A stretch of DNA of 64,000 nucleotides, from assembly GCF_001425905.1 (NCBI RefSeq), contig NZ_LMDY01000018.1, positions 62,001-126,000 on the forward strand, written 5' to 3'. A program made the translations under genes and the position numbers. Of the stretch, positions 27,811 through 35,414 are shown in pieces (the stretch's first letter is position 1; each line of letters begins with the position of its first letter). This DNA comes from Methylibium sp. Root1272 (GTDB lineage: Bacteria > Pseudomonadota > Gammaproteobacteria > Burkholderiales > Burkholderiaceae_C). The notes under the pieces were generated by a model. That model was not told the origin of the DNA, did no database searches, and saw only the letters and a list, made by a program, of their open reading frames with translations.

Positions 27811-28319
27811 GCCGACGAGGGGTCGGACCACACCAGGCGCGCAGGGTCGGCGGCCGCCGCTGCGCGGCGGCTGCCCTGCGGTGCTCGGGTGCGTGGCCGC
27901 GTCGCGGAACTCACTGCGCTCACTGCGTTCGCTGCGCTCGGACAGCCGCGACGGATCGGAGGACGAAGCGCGCTGCGCGCGCGGCCAAGCACCCTGCGCG
28001 CCTCGGCGCCTCGCATGCGCGCCCGATGCGATCCGACCCCTCGTCGGCAGAGACGGGTGGGGCTGGCGGAGCACCACGAGCTTGACGGGTGCGGCAGGCG
28101 GTGTGCGCCGGGGGCGAGGTCGGGGGCGACGAGGCGCGCAGCGTCGGGGTGGGCGCGCGCAGCGCGCTTCGTTGACTGACCCGTCGCGGTTGTCCGAGCG
28201 CAGTGAGCGCAGCGAACGCAGCGAGTTCCGCGACGCCACCCCGACGCGAGCACCGCAGTGGCGTCGGCGCGCGGCGCCGACCGCCCCCACCCGAGCCCCC
28301 GGCGCACACCGCCTACCGC
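27811..28319. repeat. Inverted pair of ~235-bp structured repeat units (locus 1)
   Basis: The gene-free stretch 27761-28342 contains two units. Unit 1a (27811-28048) has perfect 17-bp ends (27811-27827/28032-28048) and a core stem 27901-27907/27946-27952. Unit 1b (28091-28319), in opposite orientation, has 24-bp ends with one mismatch (28091-28114/28296-28319). Its core stem is 28183-28189/28228-28234, and an 8-bp hairpin with 3-nt loop lies at 28263-28281. Both core stems enclose exactly 38 nt. Open frames here on both strands are by-products of the repeat. Confidence 0.8.
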
Positions 28320-28342
28320 ACCACACACCACCACCCAGAAAA

Positions 28343-29944
28343 TCAATGCGCCTCGGCCAGCTTCGCCGCCTCGACCGCATCCGCCGCGCCGCCCTTGGCG
28401 CCATTGAAGAACAGGTTCAGCAGCACCGCGCTCAGCGCCGCCAGCAGGATGCCCGACTCCAGCAGCGGATGCAGGCTGTGGTGCATCTGCTGCGTCCAGC
28501 GCGGCGCCACCAGCGGCAGCATGCCGAAGCCGATGGAGATGGCGACGATGTAGAGGTTGTGGCGGTGGGTCTTGTAGTCCACCGCGGCGAGGATGCGGAT
28601 GCCGGTGGCGGCCACCATGCCGAACATCACCAGCCCCGCGCCGCCCAGCACGAAGGTGGGCACCGACTCGACCAGCGCTGCCATCTTCGGCAGCAGGCCC
28701 AGCACGATCATGATCAGGCCCGCCGCCACGCACACGTAGCGGCTGCGCACGCCGGTCACGCCCACCAGGCCCACGTTCTGCGAGAAGCTGGTGTACGGGA
28801 AGGTGTTGAAGATGCCGCCGATCAGCGTGCCCAGCCCGTCGGTGCGCAACCCGGCCGTCAGTTCCTTCTGGTCGATCGGCTTGCCGGTGATGTCGGACAG
28901 CGCGAGGAACATGCCGGTCGACTCGATCATCACGACGATCATCACCAGCGTCATCGTCGCGATCAGCACCGGGTCGAACACCGGCGTGCCGAAGGCGAAC
29001 GGCGTGACCACGTCGAACCAGTGCGCCTTGGCCACCTTGTCGAAGCCCATCTTGCCCATCGAGGCGGCCACCACGCAGCCCACCACGATGCCCAGCAGCA
29101 CCGAGATGTTGGCGATGAAGCCGCGGCCGTACTTGGAGATCAGCAGGATCACCACCAGCACGAAGGCTGCGATCGCCATGTTGTCCAGTGCGCCGTAGGC
29201 CGGGTTGTCCTTCTGCGGCACCGGCCCGGGCAGCCTGGTGACGACCGGCACGGGGGCGGTGCCTGCGTTCGTGCCGGCATTGGCCGAGGCCGTGGCCGCG
29301 GCGGCCGCCTGCGTCGCGACACCCGCCGCCGGGGCCGAGCCGGCCGACAGCGCGGCCACCGCCGCATTGCCGGCCAGCGCCTCGGCCTTGGCCTGGTCGA
29401 CCATCACCACCAGCCGCGGCACGTCGGTGAACTGGGCCAGGTGGGCCGGCCCGCCCATCGCCCAGCCGATGCCCACGCGCATCAGGCTGATGCCGATCAC
29501 CGCGATGATGGTGCCGGTCACCACCGGCGGGAAGAAGCGCAACAGGCGGCCCATCACCGGCGCGATGAAGATGGCCAGCAGGCCCGCACCGATGATCGCG
29601 CCGAAGATGGCCCGCGCGGCCTCGGTGCCGCCCGGTCCGGCCATCGCCACCATCGGGCCCACCGCGGCGAAGGTCACGCCCATCATGACCGGCAGCTTGA
29701 TGCCGAACCAGCGCGTCGCGCCGAGCGACTGGATCAGCGTGGCGATGCCGCAGCAGAACAGGTCGGCCGAGATCAGCAGCGCCACCTGCTCGGGGCTCAG
29801 CTTGAGCGCGCGGCCGACGATCAGCGGCACGGCCACCGCGCCGGCGTACATCACCAGCACGTGCTGCAGGCCCAGCGCCGTCAGCCGGCCTGCAGGCAGT
29901 TTCTCGTCGACCGGATGGACGGTGGGGGGGGTGCCCGAAGTCAT
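28343..29944 (-). CDS. NCS2-family purine (xanthine/urate-type) permease
   Basis: A 533-aa inner-membrane proton symporter with about 14 helices. NCS2 hallmarks are QHVLVMYAGAVAVPLIVG near the N-terminus, GIKLPVMMGVTFAAVGPM and SQNVGLVGVTGVRSRYV. An Ala/Gly/Thr-rich insertion of about 40 residues (around 205-245) lies in a loop and is probably lineage-specific. Neighbouring urate hydroxylase and deaminase genes point to urate, xanthine or a similar purine rather than uracil. Third in the minus-strand run uraH-puuD-permease. Confidence 0.9.
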   Translation of the reverse strand: MTSGTPPTVHPVDEKLPAGRLTALGLQHVLVMYAGAVAVPLIVGRALKLSPEQVALLISADLFCCGIATLIQSLGATRWFGIKLPVMMGVTFAAVGPMVAMAGPGGTEAARAIFGAIIGAGLLAIFIAPVMGRLLRFFPPVVTGTIIAVIGISLMRVGIGWAMGGPAHLAQFTDVPRLVVMVDQAKAEALAGNAAVAALSAGSAPAAGVATQAAAAATASANAGTNAGTAPVPVVTRLPGPVPQKDNPAYGALDNMAIAAFVLVVILLISKYGRGFIANISVLLGIVVGCVVAASMGKMGFDKVAKAHWFDVVTPFAFGTPVFDPVLIATMTLVMIVVMIESTGMFLALSDITGKPIDQKELTAGLRTDGLGTLIGGIFNTFPYTSFSQNVGLVGVTGVRSRYVCVAAGLIMIVLGLLPKMAALVESVPTFVLGGAGLVMFGMVAATGIRILAAVDYKTHRHNLYIVAISIGFGMLPLVAPRWTQQMHHSLHPLLESGILLAALSAVLLNLFFNGAKGGAADAVEAAKLAEAH

Positions 29945-30001
29945 GGCGTTCTCCTCGAATGCCCTCGGGCGCTTGCAAGGCGCGTACCCAGGCGGTGCCC
30001 G

Positions 30002-31207
30002 CTACCTGGGCGATGCCCCGGCCTCGTACCAGCGGCCCAGCAGCGCGCGCTCGGCGTCGGTCATCTGCGTGGCGTTGCTCATCGGCATCGCCTTCAGCAC
30101 CACCGCCTGCTGGTAGATCTGCTGCGCGTGGCTGGCGATCAGCTCGGGCGTGTGGAGCTGGACGTTCTTGCTGACGACCTGGGCGTTGTGGCACATCGCG
30201 CAGCGCTCGCCGACCACCGCCTGCACCTGCGCGAAGCTCACCGGAACCGCCGCAGCCGCCTGCCCCACGACGGCGTCGGCCTTCGGCGGCGCGACCAGCA
30301 GCGCCACGCCGGCCAGGAGGGCGACGGCCGCGGCGGCGATCTCCCAGCGCGGCGGCGCCTTGTGCCGGAGCACGAAGAACAGCCGGATCAGTGCACCCGC
30401 CAGCATCATCAGCACCAGCACCAGCCAGTTGAGGTGGTGCTGCGTGACCATGCCGTAGTGGTTGGACAGCATCGCGATCAGCACCGGCATCGTGAAGTAG
30501 GTGTTGTGCACGCTGCGCTGCTTGCCGCGCTTGCCGTGGTTCGGGTCGACAGGCTGCTTCGCGCGCAGCGCCGCCACCACCTTGCGCTGGCCGGGGATGA
30601 TGACCATCAGCACGTTGGCGCTCATCACCGTGGCCAGCATCGCGCCGGTCAGCAGGAAGGCGGCGCGCCCCGCGAACAGGTGGCAGGCGATCCAGGCCGC
30701 CACGCAGGTGTAGAGGAAGACACCGATGCCGACCTTCAGGTCACCGCCCACCGAGCCGTCGGGCCTGCGGCCGAACACGCGGCAGATGCCGTCGTAGACC
30801 ACCCAGCCCAGCACCAGGTAGGCCAGCGCGCCGGCCACCGCGGCGCCGGGCGACCAGTCGAACACCGCCTTGTCGACCAGGAAGGACGAAGCGTTGACGA
30901 AGTACAGCACGCACAGCAGCGCGAAGCCCGACAGCCAGGTCACGTAGCTCTCCCAGTACGACCAGTGCAGCTTCTCGGGCAGGTTGGGCGGCGCCACCAG
31001 GTACTTGTTCGAGTGATAGAAGCCGCCGCCATGCACCGCCCAGGCCTCGCCGTCGACGCCCTTCATCTTCAGCTCCGGGTCCTCGGGCTTGTAGAGGCTG
31101 TCGTCGAGCAGCACGAAGTGCAGCGAGGCACCGATCCAGGCGACCGCGGTGACCACGTGCAGCCAGCGCAGCAGCAGGTTGGCCCAATCGAGCAGGTAGG
31201 CGTCCAT
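30002..31207 (-). CDS. puuD: Membrane-bound urate hydroxylase PuuD with C-terminal cytochrome c domain
   Basis: A 401-aa protein that oxidises urate to 5-hydroxyisourate and passes electrons to the respiratory chain through its own haem. Eight or so membrane helices fill residues 8-305, with LLRWLHVVTAVAWIGASLHF and GGGFYHSNKYLV near the N-terminus. A c-type haem motif CAMCH lies at 336-340 in the periplasmic C-terminal domain, with Met ligands likely in KAMPMSNATQM. It replaces the soluble cofactor-free uricase. It is followed downstream by the purine permease (57 nt) and preceded by uraH (27 nt). Confidence 0.94.
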   Translation of the reverse strand: MDAYLLDWANLLLRWLHVVTAVAWIGASLHFVLLDDSLYKPEDPELKMKGVDGEAWAVHGGGFYHSNKYLVAPPNLPEKLHWSYWESYVTWLSGFALLCVLYFVNASSFLVDKAVFDWSPGAAVAGALAYLVLGWVVYDGICRVFGRRPDGSVGGDLKVGIGVFLYTCVAAWIACHLFAGRAAFLLTGAMLATVMSANVLMVIIPGQRKVVAALRAKQPVDPNHGKRGKQRSVHNTYFTMPVLIAMLSNHYGMVTQHHLNWLVLVLMMLAGALIRLFFVLRHKAPPRWEIAAAAVALLAGVALLVAPPKADAVVGQAAAAVPVSFAQVQAVVGERCAMCHNAQVVSKNVQLHTPELIASHAQQIYQQAVVLKAMPMSNATQMTDAERALLGRWYEAGASPR

Positions 31208-31234
31208 CGTGGTTGTCGTCGTCGATCGCGCCGC

Positions 31235-31588
31235 TCAGCTGCCGCGGTAGGTGGAGTAGGCCCAGGGGCTGGCCAGCAAGGGCACGTGGTAGTGCAGCGC
31301 CGGGTCGGCCAGGCCGAACTCCAGCGGCACCTCGTCGAGGAAGGGCGGCTCCGGCAGCGCGACGCCGCGCGCGCGGAAGTAGTCGGCCACCGCGAAGACC
31401 AGGCGGTAGCGGCCCGGCTGCATCGCCGTGCCCTCCAGCAACGGTGCGTCGGCGCGGCCGTCGTCGTTGAGGCGCAGTTCGGCGAGGCACTCGGCGCCTT
31501 GCGGCGCCAGGCGCCACAGCGTCACCGCCATGCCGGCGGCGGGGCAGCCGTTCATCGTGTCGAGCACGTGGGTGGTGAGTCGTCCCAT
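31235..31588 (-). CDS. uraH: 5-hydroxyisourate hydrolase
   Basis: A 117-aa transthyretin-related enzyme that opens 5-hydroxyisourate to OHCU. It begins MGRLTTHVLDTMNGCPAAG with the active-site His7 and ends with the diagnostic YRGS tetrapeptide; Arg/His of HYHVPLL are also present. First gene of the minus-strand puu run, divergent from the GntR regulator with an operator-like site between. Confidence 0.95.
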   Translation of the reverse strand: MGRLTTHVLDTMNGCPAAGMAVTLWRLAPQGAECLAELRLNDDGRADAPLLEGTAMQPGRYRLVFAVADYFRARGVALPEPPFLDEVPLEFGLADPALHYHVPLLASPWAYSTYRGS

Positions 31589-31681
31589 GGTCGTGGCGGC
31601 GGCGCTCCGGTGGTGGTCGCGGGATGGGGCGTGTCGTCCGTGTCGGCGGGCCGCATCACGCGGCGCCGCCGGCTCGAGCTG

Positions 31682-31699
31682 TGCACAAAAGTGTATACA
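31682..31699. promoter_or_regulatory. Operator-like bipartite motif GTGCAC-N6-GTATAC in divergent promoter region
   Basis: GTGCAC (31682-31687) and GTATAC (31694-31699) are separated by 6 nt. GTATAC is the centre of the 16-bp perfect palindrome AAAGTGTATACACTTT (31689-31704). The site lies in the 183-bp gap between divergent uraH and gntR genes and could control both sides. It is the same module as at 6838, 37196 and 42101, read on the other strand. Confidence 0.65.
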
Positions 31700-31771
31700 C
31701 TTTGCCGGTCGTCGCAAGCACCGTGCCATGGACCTGCCGGGCCGCGACGCCGCCGATACCGCACCGAAACG

Positions 31772-32533
31772 ATGCCTCGCACCGCCGCCGCCCCGCTCCA
31801 GGCCCTGAAGCCCGCACCGTCGCGGCGCCGCCGTGCCGGCGCGGCGGCACGCGCCGCGCCGGAGGCCGACACCAGTGCCACGCAGCGCATCGTCGACGCG
31901 ATCACCACCGCCATCGTCGAACGCCGGCTGATGCCGGGCACCAAGCTGGCCGAGCAGAAGATCGCCGACCTCTTCAAGGTCTCGCGCACCCTGGTGCGCC
32001 AGGCCCTCAACCAGCTGAGCCGCGACCGCCTGGTCACGCTCGAGCCGGCGCGCGGCGCCTTCGTCGCCCGGCCCGGCGTGCAGGAGGCGCGCCAGGTGTT
32101 CGAGGTGCGGCAGATGCTGGAGACCGCGATGGTGCGCAAGCTGTGCGCGACGATCACCGACACGCAGATCGCCGAGCTGCGCGCCCACCTGCGTGCCGAG
32201 CGCGAGGCCGTGCTGCGCACCGACGTGCCCGGCCGCACCCGGCTGCTGGCCGACTTCCACATGATCCTCGCCCGCATGGTCGGCAACGAGGTGCTGGCGC
32301 AGCTGCTGACCGACTTGCTGTCGCGCTCGTCGCTGATCTCGCTGATGTACCAGTCCTCGCACTCGGCCGAGCACTCGCAGGCCGAGCACGTGGCCCTCGT
32401 CGACGCGCTGGAACGGCGCGACGCCCGCGCCGCGGTGAAGCTGCTCGACGCCCACCTGCACAACGTCGAGCGCAACCTGCGCCTCAACCCGCGCGTCCAC
32501 GACCTCGACGCCGCGCTGCGGCCGGCCGGGTGA
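31772..32533 (+). CDS. GntR/FCD-type regulator of the ureide operon
   Basis: A 253-aa regulator: Arg/Ala-rich N-terminal 35 residues, GntR winged helix (about 36-105, with KIADLFKVSRTLVRQALNQL) and an all-helical FCD ligand domain with HMILARMVGN and HSQAEH metal/ligand-type histidines. It is divergent from uraH-puuD and is the first gene before puuE (39-nt gap), so it probably regulates both arms, and itself, through the palindrome at 31689. Effector unknown; allantoin or urate derivatives are candidates. Confidence 0.88.
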   Translation: MPRTAAAPLQALKPAPSRRRRAGAAARAAPEADTSATQRIVDAITTAIVERRLMPGTKLAEQKIADLFKVSRTLVRQALNQLSRDRLVTLEPARGAFVARPGVQEARQVFEVRQMLETAMVRKLCATITDTQIAELRAHLRAEREAVLRTDVPGRTRLLADFHMILARMVGNEVLAQLLTDLLSRSSLISLMYQSSHSAEHSQAEHVALVDALERRDARAAVKLLDAHLHNVERNLRLNPRVHDLDAALRPAG

Positions 32534-32572
32534 GCGGACGGACTGCGCTCGTTTCTTGCAAGGCCCGCCGCC

Positions 32573-33508
32573 ATGGACCCGATCCCTCCCTACCCCCGCG
32601 ACCTGCGCGGCTACGGCCGCGACGTCCCGCACGCGCGCTGGCCCGGCGGCGCGAGGATCGCGGTGCAGTTCGTGCTGAACTACGAGGAAGGCGGCGAGAA
32701 CAGCCCGCTGCACGGCGACCCGACCTCGGAGACCTTCCTGTCCGAGCTGATCACCGCCCAGGCCTACGAGAACCGCCACATGACGATGGAGTCGATGTAC
32801 GAGTACGGCTCGCGCGTCGGCGTGTGGCGCATCCTGCGCGAGTTCGAGAAGCGTCGCCTGCCGCTCACGGTGTTCGGCGTCGGCATGGCGCTGCAGCGCT
32901 ATCCGGAGCTGCTGGCCGCCTTCATGGAGAGCGGCTACGAGATCGCCAACCACGGCCTGCGCTGGATCCACTACCAGAACCTGCCCGAGGCCACCGAGCG
33001 GCGCCACATCGGCATCGGCACGCAGCTGCTGCGCGAGCTGACCGGCGGCGAGTGGCCGCTGGGCTGGTACACCGGGCGCGACAGCCCCAACACCCGCCGG
33101 CTCGTCGCCGACCAGGGCGGCTACGAGTACGACAGCGACTACTACGGCGACGACCTGCCGTTCTGGATGACGGTCACCAAGACCGACGGCAGCACGCAGC
33201 CGCACCTGGTGGTGCCCTACTCGCTCGACACCAACGACATGCGCTTCGTGCAGGCGCAGGGCTTCAACACCGGCGAGCACTTCTTCACCTACCTGCGCGA
33301 CAGCTTCGACGCGCTCTACGCCGAAGGCGAGGACGCCCCCAAGATGATGTCGATCGGCATGCACTGCCGCCTGCTCGGCAAGCCTGGCCGCATCGCGTCG
33401 CTGCAACGCTTCCTCGACCACATCGAGGCGCACGACCGCGTCTGGGTGTGCCGGCGCATCGACATCGCGCGGCACTGGCAGGCCACCCACCCGTGGCAGA
33501 CGCCATGA
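32573..33508 (+). CDS. puuE: Allantoinase PuuE (polysaccharide-deacetylase-like)
   Basis: A 311-aa metal-independent-type allantoinase that opens allantoin to allantoate. It has the NodB-like fold: RDLRGYGRDVPHARWPGGARI at the N-terminus, YEEGGENSPLHGD, NHGLRWIHYQ and the C-terminal SIGMHCRLLGKPGR. Length equals the family norm. First structural gene of the plus-strand ureide operon; the following gene acts on the steps before and after it. Confidence 0.95.
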   Translation: MDPIPPYPRDLRGYGRDVPHARWPGGARIAVQFVLNYEEGGENSPLHGDPTSETFLSELITAQAYENRHMTMESMYEYGSRVGVWRILREFEKRRLPLTVFGVGMALQRYPELLAAFMESGYEIANHGLRWIHYQNLPEATERRHIGIGTQLLRELTGGEWPLGWYTGRDSPNTRRLVADQGGYEYDSDYYGDDLPFWMTVTKTDGSTQPHLVVPYSLDTNDMRFVQAQGFNTGEHFFTYLRDSFDALYAEGEDAPKMMSIGMHCRLLGKPGRIASLQRFLDHIEAHDRVWVCRRIDIARHWQATHPWQTP

Positions 33509-33511
33509 GCC

Positions 33512-33590
33512 CGACGAACGGCCGCCCGAAGGCGGGCGAGATCCCCTCGGGGGATCGAGAGCGGCGCGCCACCGCAAGCGAGGGGCAGAC
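33512..33590. repeat. Short palindromic repeat between puuE and the uraD fusion gene
   Basis: The 82-bp gap contains GGCCGCCCGAAGGCGGGCG-type and GATCCCCTCGGGGGATC (33540-33556) palindromes, a GC repeat style of Burkholderiales intergenic DNA. It may form hairpins in the operon mRNA. Confidence 0.45.
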
Positions 33591-35414
33591 ATGAACACCG
33601 ACGGCAACGTGATCCCTCGGCCGCTGACGCTGGACTGGCTCAATGCCGCGGCGCCGGGCCCGGCGCTGGCCGCGCTCGACGGGCTCTACGAACACTCGCC
33701 CTGGATTGCCGCGGCGGCGCTGCAGCAGCGGCCGTTCGCGAGCCTCGCGCAGCTGAAGCATGCGCTGGTCGGCATCGTCCGCACGAGCGGCCGCGACGCC
33801 CAGCTCGCGCTGGTGCGCGCCCACCCCGAACTGGCCGGCAAGGCGGCGGTGGCCGGCGCGCTGACGGCCGAGTCGACCCACGAGCAGGCAGCAGCCGGCC
33901 TGAATCACTGCACGCCGGAGGAGTTCGCGCAGGTGCAGCGTCTCAACGCCGCCTACGGCGAGCGCTTCGGCTGGCCGTTCGTGATGGCGGTACGCGGCGC
34001 GCGCGGCACGGGCCTGCACCGACGGCAGATCATCGCCACCCTCGAACGCCGGCTGCAAGGCCACCCGGAGCTCGAGCTGGCCGAGTGCCTGCGCCAGATC
34101 GACCGCATCGCCGAGATCCGCCTGAACGACAAGTTCGGCATCACGCCGGTGCTGGGCGACCAGGTGTGGGACTGGGCCGAGCGACTGGCGGTGCACACCG
34201 ACCCGGGCTACGGCGAACGCGGCGAACTCACCGTCACCTACCTGACCGAGGCGCACCGCGCCTGCGCGGCACAGCTGCAGGCCTGGATGCGTGACGACTG
34301 CGGCTTCGACGAGGTGCGCATCGATGCGGTGGGCAACGTGGTGGGCGTCTACCACGGTGGCCCGATCGACGACAAGCAGCGACCTCGCCGCCTGCTGACC
34401 GGCAGCCACTACGACACCGTGCGCAACGGCGGCAAGTACGACGGCCGGCTCGGCATCCTGGTGCCGATGGCCTGCGTGCGCGAACTGCACCGCGCCGGCC
34501 GGCGCCTGCCCTTCGGCCTGGAGGTGATCGGCTTCGCCGAAGAGGAAGGCCAGCGCTACAAGGCCACCTTCCTCGGCTCCGGCGCGGTGATCGGCCACTT
34601 CGACCCCACCTGGCTCGATCAGCAGGACGCCGACGGCGTGACGATGCGCGCCGCGATGCAGGCCGCCGGCCTGCCGGCGACGCTGGAGGCCATCGCGGCC
34701 GAGGCGCGCGACGTGGCGCGCTACCTCGGCTTCGTCGAGGTGCACATCGAGCAGGGGCCGGTGCTCAACGAGCTGGACCTGCCGCTGGGCGTGGTGAGCT
34801 CCATCAACGGCAGCCTGCGCTACCTCGGCGAGGTGAGCGGCGTCGCCAGCCACGCCGGCACCACGCCGATGAACCGCCGGCGCGACGCCGCCACCGCGGT
34901 CGCCGAGCTGGCGCTCTATGTCGAGCAGCGCGCCGCCGCGGCGCCGCACCTGGTCGGCACCGTCGGCATGCTGGAGGTGCCCAACGGTTCGATCAATGTC
35001 GTGCCGGGCCGCTGCCGCTTCAGCCTCGACATCCGCTCCACCACCAACGAGGTGCGCGATGCGATGGCGGCCGACGTGCGGGACCGGCTGGCCGCGATCT
35101 GCGAGCGCCGCGGCCTCGCCTACCACCTCGAGGAAACCGTGCGCGCCGCGGCCGCTCCCAGCGACGCGGCCTGGCAGCGCCGTTGGGAAGCCGCCGTCGC
35201 CGCCACCGGCCTGCCGGTGCACCATCTGCCCAGCGGCGCCGGCCACGACGCGATGAAGCTGCACGAGGTGATGCCGCAGGCCATGCTGTTCGTGCGCGGC
35301 GAGAACGCCGGCATCAGCCACAACCCGCTCGAATCCACCACGGCCGACGACATGCAGCTCGCGGTCGAGGCTTTCATGCACCTGCTCGGCACTCTGAGCC
35401 ACGACACCCCATGA
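33591..35414 (+). CDS. Fused OHCU decarboxylase (UraD) and allantoate amidohydrolase (AllC-type)
   Basis: A 607-aa bifunctional enzyme. Residues 1-175 are UraD: RAHPELAGK with His78 and ESTHEQ (Glu94, Glu98), then FGWPFVMAVRGARG. This part decarboxylates OHCU to S-allantoin. Residues about 180-607 are an M20/Zn-dependent amidohydrolase: LLTGSHYDTVRNGGKYDGRLG near 270, IGFAEEEGQRY, VEVHIEQGPVLN and SHAGTTPMNRRRDA. This part hydrolyses allantoate. The two halves flank the PuuE step, so one polypeptide carries steps before and after allantoinase. It overlaps the next gene by ATGA. Confidence 0.92.
   Translation: MNTDGNVIPRPLTLDWLNAAAPGPALAALDGLYEHSPWIAAAALQQRPFASLAQLKHALVGIVRTSGRDAQLALVRAHPELAGKAAVAGALTAESTHEQAAAGLNHCTPEEFAQVQRLNAAYGERFGWPFVMAVRGARGTGLHRRQIIATLERRLQGHPELELAECLRQIDRIAEIRLNDKFGITPVLGDQVWDWAERLAVHTDPGYGERGELTVTYLTEAHRACAAQLQAWMRDDCGFDEVRIDAVGNVVGVYHGGPIDDKQRPRRLLTGSHYDTVRNGGKYDGRLGILVPMACVRELHRAGRRLPFGLEVIGFAEEEGQRYKATFLGSGAVIGHFDPTWLDQQDADGVTMRAAMQAAGLPATLEAIAAEARDVARYLGFVEVHIEQGPVLNELDLPLGVVSSINGSLRYLGEVSGVASHAGTTPMNRRRDAATAVAELALYVEQRAAAAPHLVGTVGMLEVPNGSINVVPGRCRFSLDIRSTTNEVRDAMAADVRDRLAAICERRGLAYHLEETVRAAAAPSDAAWQRRWEAAVAATGLPVHHLPSGAGHDAMKLHEVMPQAMLFVRGENAGISHNPLESTTADDMQLAVEAFMHLLGTLSHDTP

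Noticed and set aside
27811-28319. Insertion sequence or transposon remnant
   Set aside because: The ends are complementary, but there is no transposase frame and no target-site duplication that I can see. End sequences differ between copies, unlike terminal repeats of one IS family.
26327-31771. A very long open frame on the plus strand running through to the GntR gene at 31772
   Set aside because: It is antisense to 8-oxoguanine deaminase, the NCS2 permease, puuD and uraH, with a His/Arg/Ala/Gly-rich product typical of the opposite strand of GC-rich genes. Only its last 253 codons are a real gene.
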